A stretch of DNA of 64,000 nt from Budorcas taxicolor (taxonomy: Eukaryota; Chordata; Mammalia; Artiodactyla; Bovidae), in assembly GCF_023091745.1 (NCBI RefSeq), contig NC_068915.1, positions 48,666,001 to 48,730,000 of the forward strand, written 5' to 3'. Below are positions 33,600 through 44,609 of the stretch, piece after piece. The notes under the pieces are model-generated. The model had not been told where the DNA came from. It saw only the letters and a list, made by a program, of their open reading frames with translations, and did not search any database. Each line of letters starts with the position of its first letter. Position 1 is the stretch's first letter. A program made the position numbers and the translations under genes.

Positions 33600-33962
33600 C
33601 AAAATCTTCTGTAGAGTAACATTCTTTTATTTAATATTATGTTTATAAGATACATAGTTATATGTGTAGCAAAGAGTTTTTTTTTTTCCTGAATGATATT
33701 GTATTTCATTCCATTATAAAATGGAATATATTTATTTATTTTATCTAGAATTTTTCCAGTTTTAATTACTACAGATAATGTTTTGAACATTTTTTTTTCA
33801 GTGTATTCTGACTTTCTCCAGAGTATCACCAAAGGGGTGAAATTTCTGGGTTTTAGAGAAATACTTATGTATTTACATTTGATAAGTAGTAAAAAATTAT
33901 TTTCTAAAATATTTATACCACTTCATACTTCCACAATAATTTTGTGAGAGTTCCCCTTGCAC
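33600..33962 (-). mobile_element. Old L1 (minus), piece 1 of 5
   Basis: Antisense L1 3' portion: ttgtatttcattccattata, taatgttttgaacat and ggtgaaatttctgggtt follow the order of the ORF2 C-terminal and 3' region of old mammalian L1s. Similarity stops at agagttccccttgca and resumes at 37665. Confidence 0.65.
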
Positions 33963-34314
33963 CTACATTGGTTCGTGATTGCCACAAGGATGCTCTAAAC
34001 AAGCCACCTCAAACACAGTGACTGAACCCAGCAATCATTTATTCTCATTATATTCAGTGCATTATCTCTGCTTCCCACTGTAGTTTTGTGGGTCTTAATC
34101 TGTTTCATGTGTTCCTCATTTCAATTTCCAATAATGACAGCAGATGCATGAGAGAGTTAGGCAATAGCACACACACTTTCAAACTTCTGCTAACATAACT
34201 TTTACTAACATCTCACTGAACAAAGCAAGGCATCAGGTTAATCAAAAATCAGAAGTGGGGAGAGATAGTTCAACTTGGTGGAAAATACTGTTTTGTTATG
34301 GCAAAGACGTATAT
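33963..34314. repeat. Ancient DNA-type repeat, left part
   Basis: Blocks agccacctcaaacacagtga, caatcatttattctcat and gttttgtgggtc resemble an old mammalian interspersed repeat (the ccacctcaaaacttagtggc type). The matching remainder (atgtatatagggaggagtaa) is at 37625-37664, beyond the BovB. The family name is not assigned. Confidence 0.45.
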
Positions 34315-34449
34315 CAGTTCAGATCAGTCACTAGGTTGCATCCAGCTCTTCGCGACCCCATGAATCACAGCACGCCAGGCCTTCCTGTCCATCACCAACT
34401 CCCAAAGTTCACTCAGACTCACATCCACTAGGTCAGTGATGCCATCCAG

Positions 34450-37341
34450 CTATCTCATCCTCTGTCGTCCCCTTCTCCTCTTGCCCCCAATCCCTCCCAA
34501 CATCAGAGTCTTTGCCAATAAGTCAACTCTTCGCATGAGGTTGCCAAAGTACTGGAGTTTCACCTTTAGGATCATTCCTTCCAAAGAAATCCCAGGGCTG
34601 ATCTCCTTCATAATGGACAGGTTGGATCTCCTTGCAGTCCAAGGGACTCGCAAGAGTCTTCTCCAACACCACAGTTCAAAAGCATTAATTCTTCAGCACT
34701 CAGCCTTCTTCACAGTCCAACTTTCACATCCATACATGACCACAGGAAAAACCATAGCCTTGACTAGACGGACATTAGTCGGCAAAGCAATATCTCTGCT
34801 TTTGAATATACTGTCTACGTTGTTCATAACTTTCCTTCCAAGGAGTAAGCATCTTTTAATTTCCTGGCTATAATCACCATCTGCAGTGATTTTGGAGCCC
34901 CAAAAAATAAAGTCTGACACTGTTTCCATTGTTTCCCCGTCTATTTCCCATGAAGTGATGGGACCAGATGCCAGGATCTTCGTTTTCTGAATATTGAGCT
35001 TTAAGCCAACTTTTTCTCTCTCCACTTTCACTTTCATCAAGTGGCTTTTTAGTTCCTCTTCACTTTCTGCCATAAGGGTGGTATCATCTGCATATCTGAG
35101 GTTATTGATATTTCTCTTGGCAATCTTGATTCCAGCTTGTGTTTCTTCCAGTCCAGCGTTTCTCATGATGTACACTGCATATAAGTTAATTAAACAAGGT
35201 GACAATATATAGCCTTGACGTACTCCTTTTCCTATTTGAAACCAATCTGTTGTTCCATGTCCAGTTCTAACTGTTGCTTCCTGACCTGCATACAGATTTC
35301 TCAAGAAGCAGGTCAGGTGGTCTGGTATTCCCATCTATTTCAGAATTTTCCACAGTTTATCGTGATCCACTTACCCGGTGGCTCAGACGGTAAAGCGTCT
35401 GCCTACAACGTGGGAGACCTGGGTTTGATCCCTGGGTTGGGAAGATCTGGACAAGGAAATGGCAACCCACTCTAGTATTCTTGCCTGGAAAATCCCATGG
35501 ATGGAGGAACCTGGTAGGCTACCATCCATGGGGTCGCAAAGAGTCAGACATGACTGAGCGACATTTACTTTACTTTACACACAGGCTTTGGCATAGTCAA
35601 TAAAGCAGAAATATATATTTTTCTGGAACTCTCTTGCTTTTTCCATGATCAAGCGGATGTTGGCAATTTGATCTCTGGTTCCTCTGCCTTTTCTAAAACC
35701 AGCTTGAACATCAGGAAGTTCACGGTTCACGTATTGCTGAAGCCTGGCTTGGAGAATTTTGAGCATTACTTTACTAGCACGTGAGATGAGTGCAATTGTG
35801 CAGTAGTTTGAGCATTCTTTGGCTTTGCCTTTCTTAGGGATTGGAATGAAAACTGACCTTTGCCAGTCCTGTGGCCACTGCTGAGTTTTCCAAACTTGCT
35901 GGCATATTGAGTGGAGCACTTTCACAGCATCATCTTTCAGGATTTGAAATAGCTCAACTGGAATTCCATCACCTCCACCAGCTTTGTTCCTAGTGATGCT
36001 TTCTAAGGCCCACTTGACTTCACATTCCAGGATGTGTGGCTCTAGGTGAGTGATCACACCATCGTGATTATCTGGGTCGTGAAGATCTTTTTTGTACAGT
36101 TCTACTGTGTATTCTTGCCACCTCTTCTTAATATCTTCTGCTTCTGTTAGATCCATACCATTTCTGTCCTTTATAGAGCCCATGTTTGCATGAAATGTTC
36201 CCTTGGTATCTCTAATTTTCTTGAAGAGATCTCTAGTCTTTCCCATTCTGTTCTTGTCTTCTGTTTCCTTGCACTGATCACTGTAGAAGGCATTCTTATC
36301 TCTTCTTGCTATTTTTTGGGACTCTACATTGATATGCTTATATTTTTCCTTTTCTCGTTTGTTTTTCGCCTCTCTTCTTTTCACAGCTATTTGTAAGGCC
36401 TCCCCAGACAGCCGTTTTGCTTTTTTGCATTTCTTTTCCATGGGGATGGTCTTGATCCTTCTCTCCTGTACAATGTCATGAACCTCATTCCATAGTTCAT
36501 CAGGCACTCTATCTATCAGATCAAAGCCTTTAAATCTATTTCTCACTTCCACTGTATAATCATAAGGGATTTGATTTAGGTCATACCTGAATGCTCTAGT
36601 GGTTTTCCCTACTTTCTTCAATTTAAGTCTGAGTTTGGTAATGAGAAGTTCATGATCTGAGCCACAGTCAGCTCCTGGTCTTGTTTTTGCTGACTATATA
36701 GAGCTTTTCCATCTTTGGCTGCAAAAAATATAATCAATCTGATTTTGGTGTTGGCCATCTGGTGATGTCCATGTGTAGAGTCTTCTCTTGTGTTGTTGGA
36801 AGAGGGTGTTTGCTATGACCAGTGCATTTTCTTGGCAAAACTCTCTTAGTCTTTGCCCTGCTTCATTCTGCATTCCAAAGCCAAATTTGCCTGTTACTCC
36901 AGGTGTTTCTTGACTTCCTACTTTTGCATTCCAGTCCTCTATCATGAAAAAGACATCTTTTTTGGGTGTTAGTTCTAAAACGTCTTGTAAGTCTTCATAG
37001 AACCGTTCAACTTCAGCTTCTTCAGCATTACTGGTTGGGGCATAGACTTGGATTACTGTGATATTGAATGGTTTGCCTTGGAAATGAACAGAGATCATTC
37101 TGTCGTATTTGAGATTGCATCCAAGTACTGCATTTCGGACTCTTTTGTGGACCATGATGGCTACTCCATTTCTTCTGAGGGATTCCTGTCCGCAATAGTA
37201 GATATAATGGTCATCTGAGTTAAATTCATCCATTCCAGTCCATTTTAGTTTGCTGATTCCTAGAATGTCTACGTTCACTCTTGCTATCTCTTGTTTGACC
37301 ACTACCAATTTGCCTTGACTCATGGACCTGACATTCCAGGT
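34450..37341 (-). pseudogene. BovB ORF: endonuclease plus reverse transcriptase, three nonsense codons and one SINE
   Basis: One minus-strand frame carries the whole protein in order. The APE-type endonuclease begins at TWNVRSM (37341-37321) with ISKLKWTG, DDHYIYYCG and EDWNAKVG (the first residue is Gly in the usual GDWN; D and N are kept). The linker includes RVPDELWNEVHDIVQE. The reverse transcriptase has PIPKKGKAKECSN, GFRKGRGTRDQIANI, FIDYAKA (motif A), RQGYILSPC (motif B) and RYADDTT (motif C). The C-terminus has CESWTVKKAE and RMRWLDG. Breaks, all in the same frame: TAG at 36694-36696 (Gln position), TGA at 34693-34695 (Arg CGA position, a CpG site), TAG at 34450-34452 (Trp position), and a Bov-tA at 35371-35577 between motifs A and B. 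The open segments are 37323-36694, 36621-35575, 35334-34693 and 34653-34450. Confidence 0.93.
35371..35577 (+). mobile_element. Bov-tA SINE inside the BovB
   Basis: Plus-strand Bov-tA (ttacccggtggctcagacgg to a tttactttacttta tail) opposite in orientation to its host BovB. BovB similarity stops at gtgatccac and resumes at cacacaggctttgg with a few host bases lost. The pieces on either side remain in the same reading frame. Confidence 0.93.
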
Positions 37342-37664
37342 TCCTATGCAATATTGCTCTTTACAGCATCGGACCTTGCTTCTATCCCAGTCACATCCAC
37401 AGCTGAGTATTGTTTTTGCTTTGGCTCCATCCCTTCATTTTTCTGGGTTATTTCTCCACTGATCTCCAGTAGTGTGTTGGGCACCTACTGACTTGAGGAG
37501 TTCCTCTTTCAGTATCCTATTGTTTTGCCTTTTCATACTGTTCATGGGGATTTCAAGGCAAGAATACTGAAGTGGTTTGCCATTCCCTTCTCCAGTGCAC
37601 CACATTCTGTCAGGTCATTCTGACATGTATATAGGGAGGAGTAAAAAATTGGGACCTGTAATTT

Positions 37665-37756
37665 ATGGTACCTTTGCATTCTCATCAACACTTGGTATTT
37701 TCAAACTTCTTAAAATTGTTTGTAAAGGTTTTACATTGTGATTGCAATATGTATTT
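37665..37756 (-). mobile_element. Old L1 (minus), piece 2 of 5
   Basis: The block tttgcattctcatcaacact, tggtattttcaaacttctta and acattgtgattgcaatatgt continues the L1 interrupted at 33962. Confidence 0.65.
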
Positions 37757-37963
37757 GTGTTTAAGTCACTTCAGTTGTGACCAATTCTTTGTGACTCTAT
37801 GGACTATATAGTTCACCAGGCTCCCCAGTCCATGGGAATCTCCAGGCAAGAATACGGGAGCAGGTTGCTATTTCATCCTCCAGAGGATCTTCCCAACCCA
37901 GGGTTCAAACACAGGTCCCTTATATCTCCTGCATTCGCAGGTGAGTTCTTTACCACGAGAGCT
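37757..37963 (-). mobile_element. Bov-tA SINE, head cut at a BovB junction
   Basis: Minus-strand Bov-tA reading to accacgagagct, where the final 15 or so bases of the head are missing and BovB sequence starts at once. Confidence 0.9.
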
Positions 37964-39933
37964 AGATCTGATAGATAGAGTGCCTGATGAACTATGGAAT
38001 GAGGTTCATGACATTGTACAGCAGACAGGGATCAAGAACATCCCCATGGAAAAGAAATGCAAAAAAGCAAAATGGCTGTCTGGGGAGGCCTTACAAATAG
38101 CTGTGAAAAGAAGAGAGGCAAAAAGCAAAGGAGAAAAGGAAAGATATAAGCATCTGAATGCAGAGTTCCAAAGAATAGCAAGAAGAGATAAGAAAGCCGT
38201 CTTCACCCATCAATGCAAAGAAATAGAGGAAAACAACACATTGGGAAAGACTAGAGATCTCTTCAAGAAAATTAGAGATATCAAGGGAACATTTCATGCA
38301 AAGGGAGGCTTGATAAAGGACAGAAATGGTATGGACCTAACAGAAGCAGAAGATATTAAGAAGAGGTGGCAAGAATACACAGTAGAACTGTACAAAAAAG
38401 ATCTTCACGACCCAGATAATCATGATGATGTGATCACTCATCTAGAGCCAGACATCTTGGAATGTGAAGTCAAATGGGCCTTAGAGAGCATCACCTCAAA
38501 CAAAGCTAGTGGAGGTGATGGAATTCCAGTTGACCTGTTTCAAATCCTGAAAGATGATGCTGTGAAAGAGCTGCACTCAATATGCAGCAAGTTTGGAAAA
38601 CTCAGCAGTGGCCCCAGGACTGGAAAAGGTCAGTTTTCATTCCAATCCCAAAGAAAGGCCATGCAATAGAATGCTCAAACTACCGCATAATTGCACTCAT
38701 CTCACACACTAGTAAAGTACTGCTCAAAATTCTCCAAGCCAGGCTTCAGCAATACGTGAACCGTGAACTCCCTGATGTTCAAACTGCTTTTAGAAAAGGC
38801 AGAGGAACCAGAGATCAAATTGCCAACATCCGCTTGATCATGGAAAAAGCAAGAGAGTTCCAGAAAAATATCTATTTCTGCTTTATTGACTATGCCAAAG
38901 CCTTTGACTGTGTGGATCACAATAAACTGGAAAATTCTGAAAGAGATGGGAATACCAGACCACCTGACCTGCCTCTTGAGAAATCTGTACGCAGGTCAGG
39001 AAGCAACAGTTAGAACTGGACGTGGAACAGCAGACTGGTTCCAAATAGGAAAAGGAGTACGTCAAGGCTGTATATTGTCACCCTGCTTATTTAACTTCTA
39101 TGCAGAGTACATAATGAGAAACGCTGGGCTGGAAGAAACACAAGCTGGAATCAAGATTGCCGGGAGAAATAGCAAAACCTCACATATGCAGATGACACCA
39201 CCCTTATGGCAGAAAGTGAAGAGGAGCTAAAAAGCCTCTTGATGAAAGTGCAAGAGGAGAGTGAAAAAGTTGGCTTAAAGCTCAACATTCAGAAAATGAA
39301 GATCCTGGCATCCGGTCCCATCACGTCATGGGAAATAGATGGGGAAACAATGGAAACAGTGTCAGACTTTATTTTTTTGGGCTCCAAAATCACTGCAGTT
39401 GGTGACTGCAGCCATGAAATTAAAAGATGCTCACTCCTTGGAAGAAAAGTTATGACCAACCTAGACAGCATATTCAAAAGCAGAGACATTACTTTGCCGA
39501 CTAAATTCCGTCTAGTCAAGGCTATGGTTTTTCCAGTAGTCATGTATGGGTGTGAGAGTTGGACTGTGAAGAAGGCTGAGCACCGAAGAATTGATGCGTT
39601 TGAACTGTGGTGTTGGAGAAGACTCTTGAGAGTCCCTTGGACTGCAGGGAGATCCAACCAGTCCATTCTGAAAATCAAACCTGGGATTTCTTTGGAAGGA
39701 ATGATGCTAAAGCTGAAGCTCCAGTACTTTGGCCACCTCATGCGAAGTGTTGACTCATTGCAAAAGACTCTGATGCCTTGAGGGATTAGGGGTAGGAGGA
39801 GAAGGGTACGACCAAGGATGAGATGGCTGGATGGCATCACGGACTCAATGGATGTGAGTCTGAGTGAACTCCAGGAGATGGTGATGGACAGGGAGGCATG
39901 GCGTGCTGCGATTCATGGGGTCGCAAAGAGTCA
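37964..39933 (+). pseudogene. Broken BovB reverse transcriptase ORF
   Basis: Plus-strand frames follow each other with three shifts. Linker and N-terminal RT (37964-38669, through NKASGGDGIPVDLF) is followed by 38582-39013 (PIPKKGHAIECSN, FRKGRGTRDQIANI, FIDYAKAFDCVDHNK). Then comes 38886-39230 (GNLYAGQ-equivalent RNLYAGQEATVRTG, RQGCILSPC), and 39206-39781 (CESWTVKKAEHRRIDAFELW). The YADD codons are present near 39184-39197, just after a small deletion that breaks the frame. The last frame stops at 39779-39781, where an LMP replaces the usual LMLGG. Confidence 0.92.
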
Positions 39934-39965
39934 GACTCGACTGAGTGACTGAACTGAACTGAAAT
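37964..39965 (+). mobile_element. BovB LINE, 2.0 kb, plus strand
   Basis: Begins inside the linker region (gatctgatagatagagtgcc) and ends in ctgaactgaactgaa. It faces the 34315-37624 copy in opposite orientation. Confidence 0.95.
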
Positions 39966-41837
39966 GAGAATAGACGTATGCTTATACCTTCATTGGCCTT
40001 TTACATGTCCCCTTTGCGTGAAGTGATTGGTCAAGTTTTCTGCCCCTCTTTTTAAAAAGGATTCTTTTGTCTTTTCATGAGAGTCATTTTATATTTCAAT
40101 ATTTGTCTTCTCCCACCATATGTATTATCAGGTCTTTTAACTTCCTTTGTACTGATTTTACTAAAACTGCTTACTTGGATCATAATCAGATTTTGTAACA
40201 AACATCATAATCCTTTGATGTATGGTTAATGTTTTTTGCCCTGCTTAAGAAATATTTTTTTGGAGTGAGATTATAAAAATATCTTTGTATATTTTATTAT
40301 CTCTGAAAATCTTCATAGCTCTGTCTCACAAACTTAGTTACCCAATGTATCTTGATAGGGCAGGTCTTTTCACTTGATCTTCTTTACTCATATCTTGGGC
40401 TATTCTTGCTCTTTTGTATTTCAAATAAATCTTAAAATCAGCATTCCAAGGTACACAAAATACTGGTATATTTATTTTAATGTATAGTACAATCAAGTTA
40501 CATGCTGAATAATGACAATTTTCCAATAACACACTTAATGAGTATTTCAATTCATAAAAAATTTCGATTTTTTAAAATTTTTCTAAATATTTTTGCAATT
40601 TTCTCATAAAGGCTTTAAGTGTTTTCCTGGATACTCAATTATTTTGCAGCAATGGTAATGGTGTCATTATAAAAATTTTGTTTTCTAGCCATTTATTTTC
40701 TGGTAATGCTGGAATATAACATTCTTTTGGGAGATTCTTTACTCTTTTATGCCCAGCAATACTTTTGATTTCAGTCATTAATCCTAATATTATCTATTAG
40801 TTGCTTTGGGAATTTCTATGTATGAATTAATATCACCTGTGAACATTAAAGGCCTATTTCTTCCTTTCAAACTTCTATAATATTTATTTTAATTGCTTGC
40901 ATTTAATGTGTTGGCAATATTTTGAAGTAAAATGTTGAATAAAAATGGTAAGAGCAGATATTTGGACTTTAAACTGGATATGAAAAAGAAATTTTGCACA
41001 TTTTACCATTAAACACTATTTGTTATAACTTTTGAGGATAATTTCTATCATTTTTTGAAAAAGTCTCTCAGGTTTTCACTTTTTAAAAAGAACAAGCCTG
41101 AATGCTTATTTAATTTTTAAATATTTTTATGACATCAATTCAAAAGGCTATTTCATTTTTTTTAACTCCTTAGTCTTTAATATGGTTAAACTTTAATTTT
41201 CTAATGTTAAATTAACTTTGCCCTCATCAGATACATTTGATTATGATATAATATCCTTATATGTATTGCTACAACCATTTATTAATACACTATTTGGGGC
41301 CTTTGCATCAAGTTTTGATATCAAGGTAGCCTAAAATGAGTTTGAAAAGGACTCTTAATGTTTTAATTTTAAATTGTTTTTATAACATTGGAAATAAATT
41401 GTTGTTGCAAATTTGGAAAACCTTACTGGTGAAATCTTATCAGCTATAAATTATTTCATGCAAATATTTGTGTCCACTGATTTAATGATAAATTTGATAT
41501 ATTTTAGAATCTTAAAATTTCAATTGTTTTTGTATATTAAATATTCAAAATGCTTTATAGTCTCTAAAATTTTCTATTTTAAAGCACTTTTAATGTTTGA
41601 AATATCTGAGGTACTTTTTCCTTTTCATTCCTGTCCCAGATTCTGTGCCAACTCTTTTATCCTCTGTTATTTCTTTGCACTCTGTTCTTAATTTTTCTTG
41701 CTTTTATAACATTTTCTATAAGAGTTTTTTTCTAATTTCTTGAATGAATGGTTAATCTATAATTTTACTTTTATAGTTACCTGTATAAGCTTTATGACTG
41801 TGTATTCCTCTTAAATTCTGCCTTATTTCTAATTTTC
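39966..41837 (-). mobile_element. Old L1 (minus), piece 3 of 5
   Basis: About 1.9 kb of antisense L1 ORF2 in consensus order. Landmarks are cattggccttttacatg, cttgggctattcttgctctt, aaaatcagcattccaagg, aagtaaaatgttgaataaaa, accttactggtgaaatctta and cattcctgtcccagattctg. It is too diverged for a usable reading frame. Confidence 0.7.
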
Positions 41838-42040
41838 CCTGGTGGGTTTGTGGTAAAGAATCCACTTGCTGCTACAGGAGATGCAGGTTAGCTCCCCAGG
41901 TCAAGAAGATTTCCTGGAGACAGAAATGGCAATGTATTCCAGTATTCTTACCTGGAGAATCCCAAGGACAGAGAAGCCTGGCAGGCTACAGTCCCTAGGG
42001 TCATGAAAGAGTTGATCATGCTTAGTCACTAAAAACAAAC
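41838..42040 (+). mobile_element. Bov-tA SINE inside the old L1
   Basis: Plus-strand Bov-tA, head shortened (ccctggtgggtttgtggtaa), A unit, tail gatcatgcttagtcact. L1 sequence continues on both sides. Confidence 0.87.
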
Positions 42041-42204
42041 AATAGATATTTTGACATATGATATTTTTATCATTTATTCCAAAATACTTGCTAACTTTCA
42101 CTGTGATTTTTTTTCCCTCAAACTATCTGTAATTTAGAAGTGTTCACTAACTTTCAGAATTTGGGATTTTATTTTTTATTATTTTAAAATTTTTATTAGA
42201 GTAT
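42041..42204 (-). mobile_element. Old L1 (minus), piece 4 of 5
   Basis: Antisense L1: ttttgacatatgatattttt, ttcactgtgattttttttcc and aatttagaagtgttcactaa match the region of ORF2 nearer its start than piece 3. Confidence 0.65.
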
Positions 42205-42754
42205 GATTCAGTTCAGTTCAGTTCAGTTTAGTCGCTCAGTTGTGTCCAACTCTTTGCGACCCCATGAATCGCAGAATGCCAGGCCTCCCTGTCCATCACC
42301 ATCTCTCGGAGTTCACTCAGACTCGCGTCCATCGAGTCCGTGATGCCATCCAGCCATCTCATCCTCGGTCGTACCCTCCTCCTGCTCCTCCCAGCATCAG
42401 AGTCTTTTCCAATGAATCAACTCTTAGCATGAGGTGGCCAAAGTACTGGAGCTTCAGCTTTAGCATCATTCCTTCCAAAGAAATCCCAGGGTTGATCTCC
42501 TTCAGAATGGTTGGATCTCCTTGCATTCCAAGGGACTCTCAGGAGTATTCTCCAACACCACAGTTCAAACGCATCAATTCTTCGGTGCTCAGCCTTCTTC
42601 ACAGTCCAACTCTCACATCCATACATGACCACAGGAAAAACCATAGCCTTGACTAGATGGACCTTAGACGGCAAAGTAATGTCTCTGCTTTTGAATATAC
42701 TATCTAGGTTGGTCATAACTTTTCTTCCAAGGAGTAAGTGTCTTTTAATTTCAT
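42205..42754 (-). mobile_element. BovB LINE 3' end inside the old L1
   Basis: Minus-strand, ttcagttcag tail at 42210, truncated after a cttttaatttcat block at 42754. The frame 42845-42417 carries the KVMTNLDSIFKSRDITLPSK and CESWTVKKAEHRRIDAFELW blocks; a short deletion near 42510 disrupts the following part. Confidence 0.95.
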
Positions 42755-42864
42755 ATTTACAAGAAAATTTTAAATTATCTTTTATCAATTTCTGCATTCC
42801 CTGAATCATGGTTAGAGAGTGTGGCCTAGATATTTGAAAAAACAAAATTAAACCTACTACACAT
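42755..42864 (-). mobile_element. Old L1 (minus), piece 5 of 5
   Basis: Antisense L1 block attatcttttatcaatttct, then atcatggttagagagtgtgg and gatatttgaaaaaacaa, following piece 4 in consensus order. Confidence 0.6.
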
Positions 42865-42876
42865 TTCAGTCAGTAT

Positions 42877-43149
42877 GCTGCTGCTGCTAAGTCGCTTCAG
42901 TCGTGTACGACTCTGTGTGACCCCAAAGATGGCAGCCCACCAGGCTCCGCCATCCCTGGGATTCTCCAGGCAAGAACATTGGAGTGGGTTGCCATTTCCT
43001 TCTCCAATACATGAAAGTGAAGAGTGAAAGTGAAGTTGCTCAATCATGTCCGACTCTCAGTGACCCCATGGACTGCAGCCCACCAGGCTCCTCCGTCCAT
43101 GGGATTTTCCAGGCAGGAGTACTGGAGTAGGGTGCCATTGCCTTCTCCC
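42877..43149 (-). mobile_element. Bov-A2 SINE with 12-bp TSD
   Basis: Minus-strand Bov-A2: gctgctgctgctaagtcgct, two A units joined by the gaaagtgaagagtgaaagtg linker. Perfect TSD ttcagtcagtat at 42865-42876 and 43150-43161. Confidence 0.96.
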
Positions 43150-43161
43150 TTCAGTCAGTAT

Positions 43162-43695
43162 AAGGTGATAATATTACTTAATTTCTGATTGGTTACACTT
43201 TTGATTGTGAAAGAGATGCTAACCAGCCAACTCTCCAGACAACAGTTTGAGCAAATCAGGCTGTATAGTTATCCAAAACATGTAATGCATCTTTATAACT
43301 TTTCCATGGGTGCTGGAAAATTATGTATTTTCTATAGTTGTTGTGCAAAGTGTCCTATATATAAATTAGTAAATTTCAGGGGAGAAAAGGGTTATAAGAA
43401 AGCAAAGATGTAATCAAGTCAAAGATCTACACCCTGTTTAAGATTTTCCATGTGTTATTTGACAATTTAAAAAGAAATTATAAAAATATTCCCACCACCA
43501 CATTTAAAATAATTCATAAACACACACATTTTTTTATGTGTGTGATTTTACATTCAGAGTTTTCAATGAAATGTTTAGGAAAAAGTTTACTTTCTAACTA
43601 TAACTAGTATAATAGTTATATTATATAGTTCTGACTATAACTATATAATAAAATTTGCTTTCTGACTATACTAATAAAGATTCCTTTATATGTGT
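43162..43695. other. Unassigned AT-rich DNA
   Basis: Contains a small hairpin (cacacacat at 43521-43529 and atgtgtgtg at 43536-43544) and repeated tctgactata units around 43600-43670. No family recognised. Confidence 0.5.
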
Positions 43696-43766
43696 AGAGT
43701 AGAGAGCTAACTAAGAATATTTGCCCAAGAGGCAAATTGAGATAATATTAATTAGCTCTCTACTCT
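43696..43766. repeat. 71-bp imperfect palindrome
   Basis: Outer 15-bp arms agagtagagagctaa (43696-43710) and ttagctctctactct (43752-43766) are perfect reverse complements. Inner 7-bp arms atttgcc (43719-43725) and ggcaaat (43731-43737) surround a 5-base loop. Confidence 0.9.
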
Positions 43767-43839
43767 TTTCTACATTTCTCTGTAGTCATGAACCACGTCA
43801 GTCAAACCCCCTCTTTCTCCAGTTTTTGTATGACTTCAG

Positions 43840-44106
43840 CTTTTGGAGAGCAGAGGTGGGAAAAAGGCAAGGTCTGATTACTTATTTTCCTGGTTTGCTT
43901 TACTGGTTCTCAAGAAGTCAATGGCCAGTTCTCTACACCCAAGGCCACAGCTCCCTCCTACAGCCATTGATCTGTCTATCTTCCCCTCCACTTGCCTCTT
44001 CAGCCTGAAGGTAGGAATGACTTTCTCTCTCCTGCTTAACCCTGTGTGCTTCATCATTCCATTTTTAAAACTCCATCCACAATCTTTATATTTCTTTTAT
44101 TAAACA
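43840..44106 (+). repeat. Possible ancient interspersed repeat
   Basis: gagagcagaggtgggaaaaa, gccacagctccctcctacag and a terminal ttttattaaaca resemble the 3' part of an old mammalian repeat ending in TTTATTAAA. Family unassigned. Confidence 0.35.
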
Positions 44107-44252
44107 GTTTTTTTTTTAAACCTGGTAATCACCTGTCACATGCCTAACACTGTATATTACTATATTTTTTCAAATACACATAAAATCAATTCAGAATGTA
44201 ATTAATAATTTAAATATTCATGTGTAACATCTACAAAAATCTGAAAAAGTTT

Positions 44253-44457
44253 AGTGAAAGTGTTAGTCCCTCAGTCAAGTATGATTGTTTACAACCCCAT
44301 GGATTGTAGTCTGCCCAGCTCCTCTGTCCTTGGAATTCTTCAGGCAAGAATACTAGAGTGGGTAGCCATTCTCTTCTCCAGGGGATCTTCCCAACCCAAG
44401 GATTGAAACTGGATCTCCTGCACTGCAGGCAGATTCTTTACTATCTGAGTCATTGCT
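44253..44457 (-). mobile_element. Bov-tA SINE
   Basis: Minus-strand Bov-tA, gtgttagtccctcagtcaag to actatctgagtcattgct. Confidence 0.88.
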
Positions 44458-44609
44458 AATTGTATATATAGTCATCCTTTAGGGAACACTGTCTTGTACA
44501 CTACTTAAGTTAATTGAACTTTCCTTAATATAACTAAGATATGATTTCTAAAGATGTGGAGAAGACCTCCCAAAGTAAGTGACATTAATTCTAGAAAAAT
44601 GACTTTTAT

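Larger units (their letters stand above)
34315..37624 (-). mobile_element. BovB LINE, near full length
   Basis: The most complete BovB here, about 3.1 kb without its inserted SINE, against a consensus near 3.2 kb. The 3' tail is at 34315, and the 5' end near 37614-37624 lies upstream of the endonuclease start. Flanks acgtatat (34307-34314) and atgtatat (37625-37632) suggest an 8-bp TSD with one mismatch. Its 3' tail is atypical (cagttcagatcag, not pure ttcag repeats). Confidence 0.95.

Noticed and set aside
43840..44106. Possible host exon because of a relatively GC-rich open frame (43721-44008)
   Set aside because: The sequence looks like the end of an old interspersed repeat. No splice sites or domain support.
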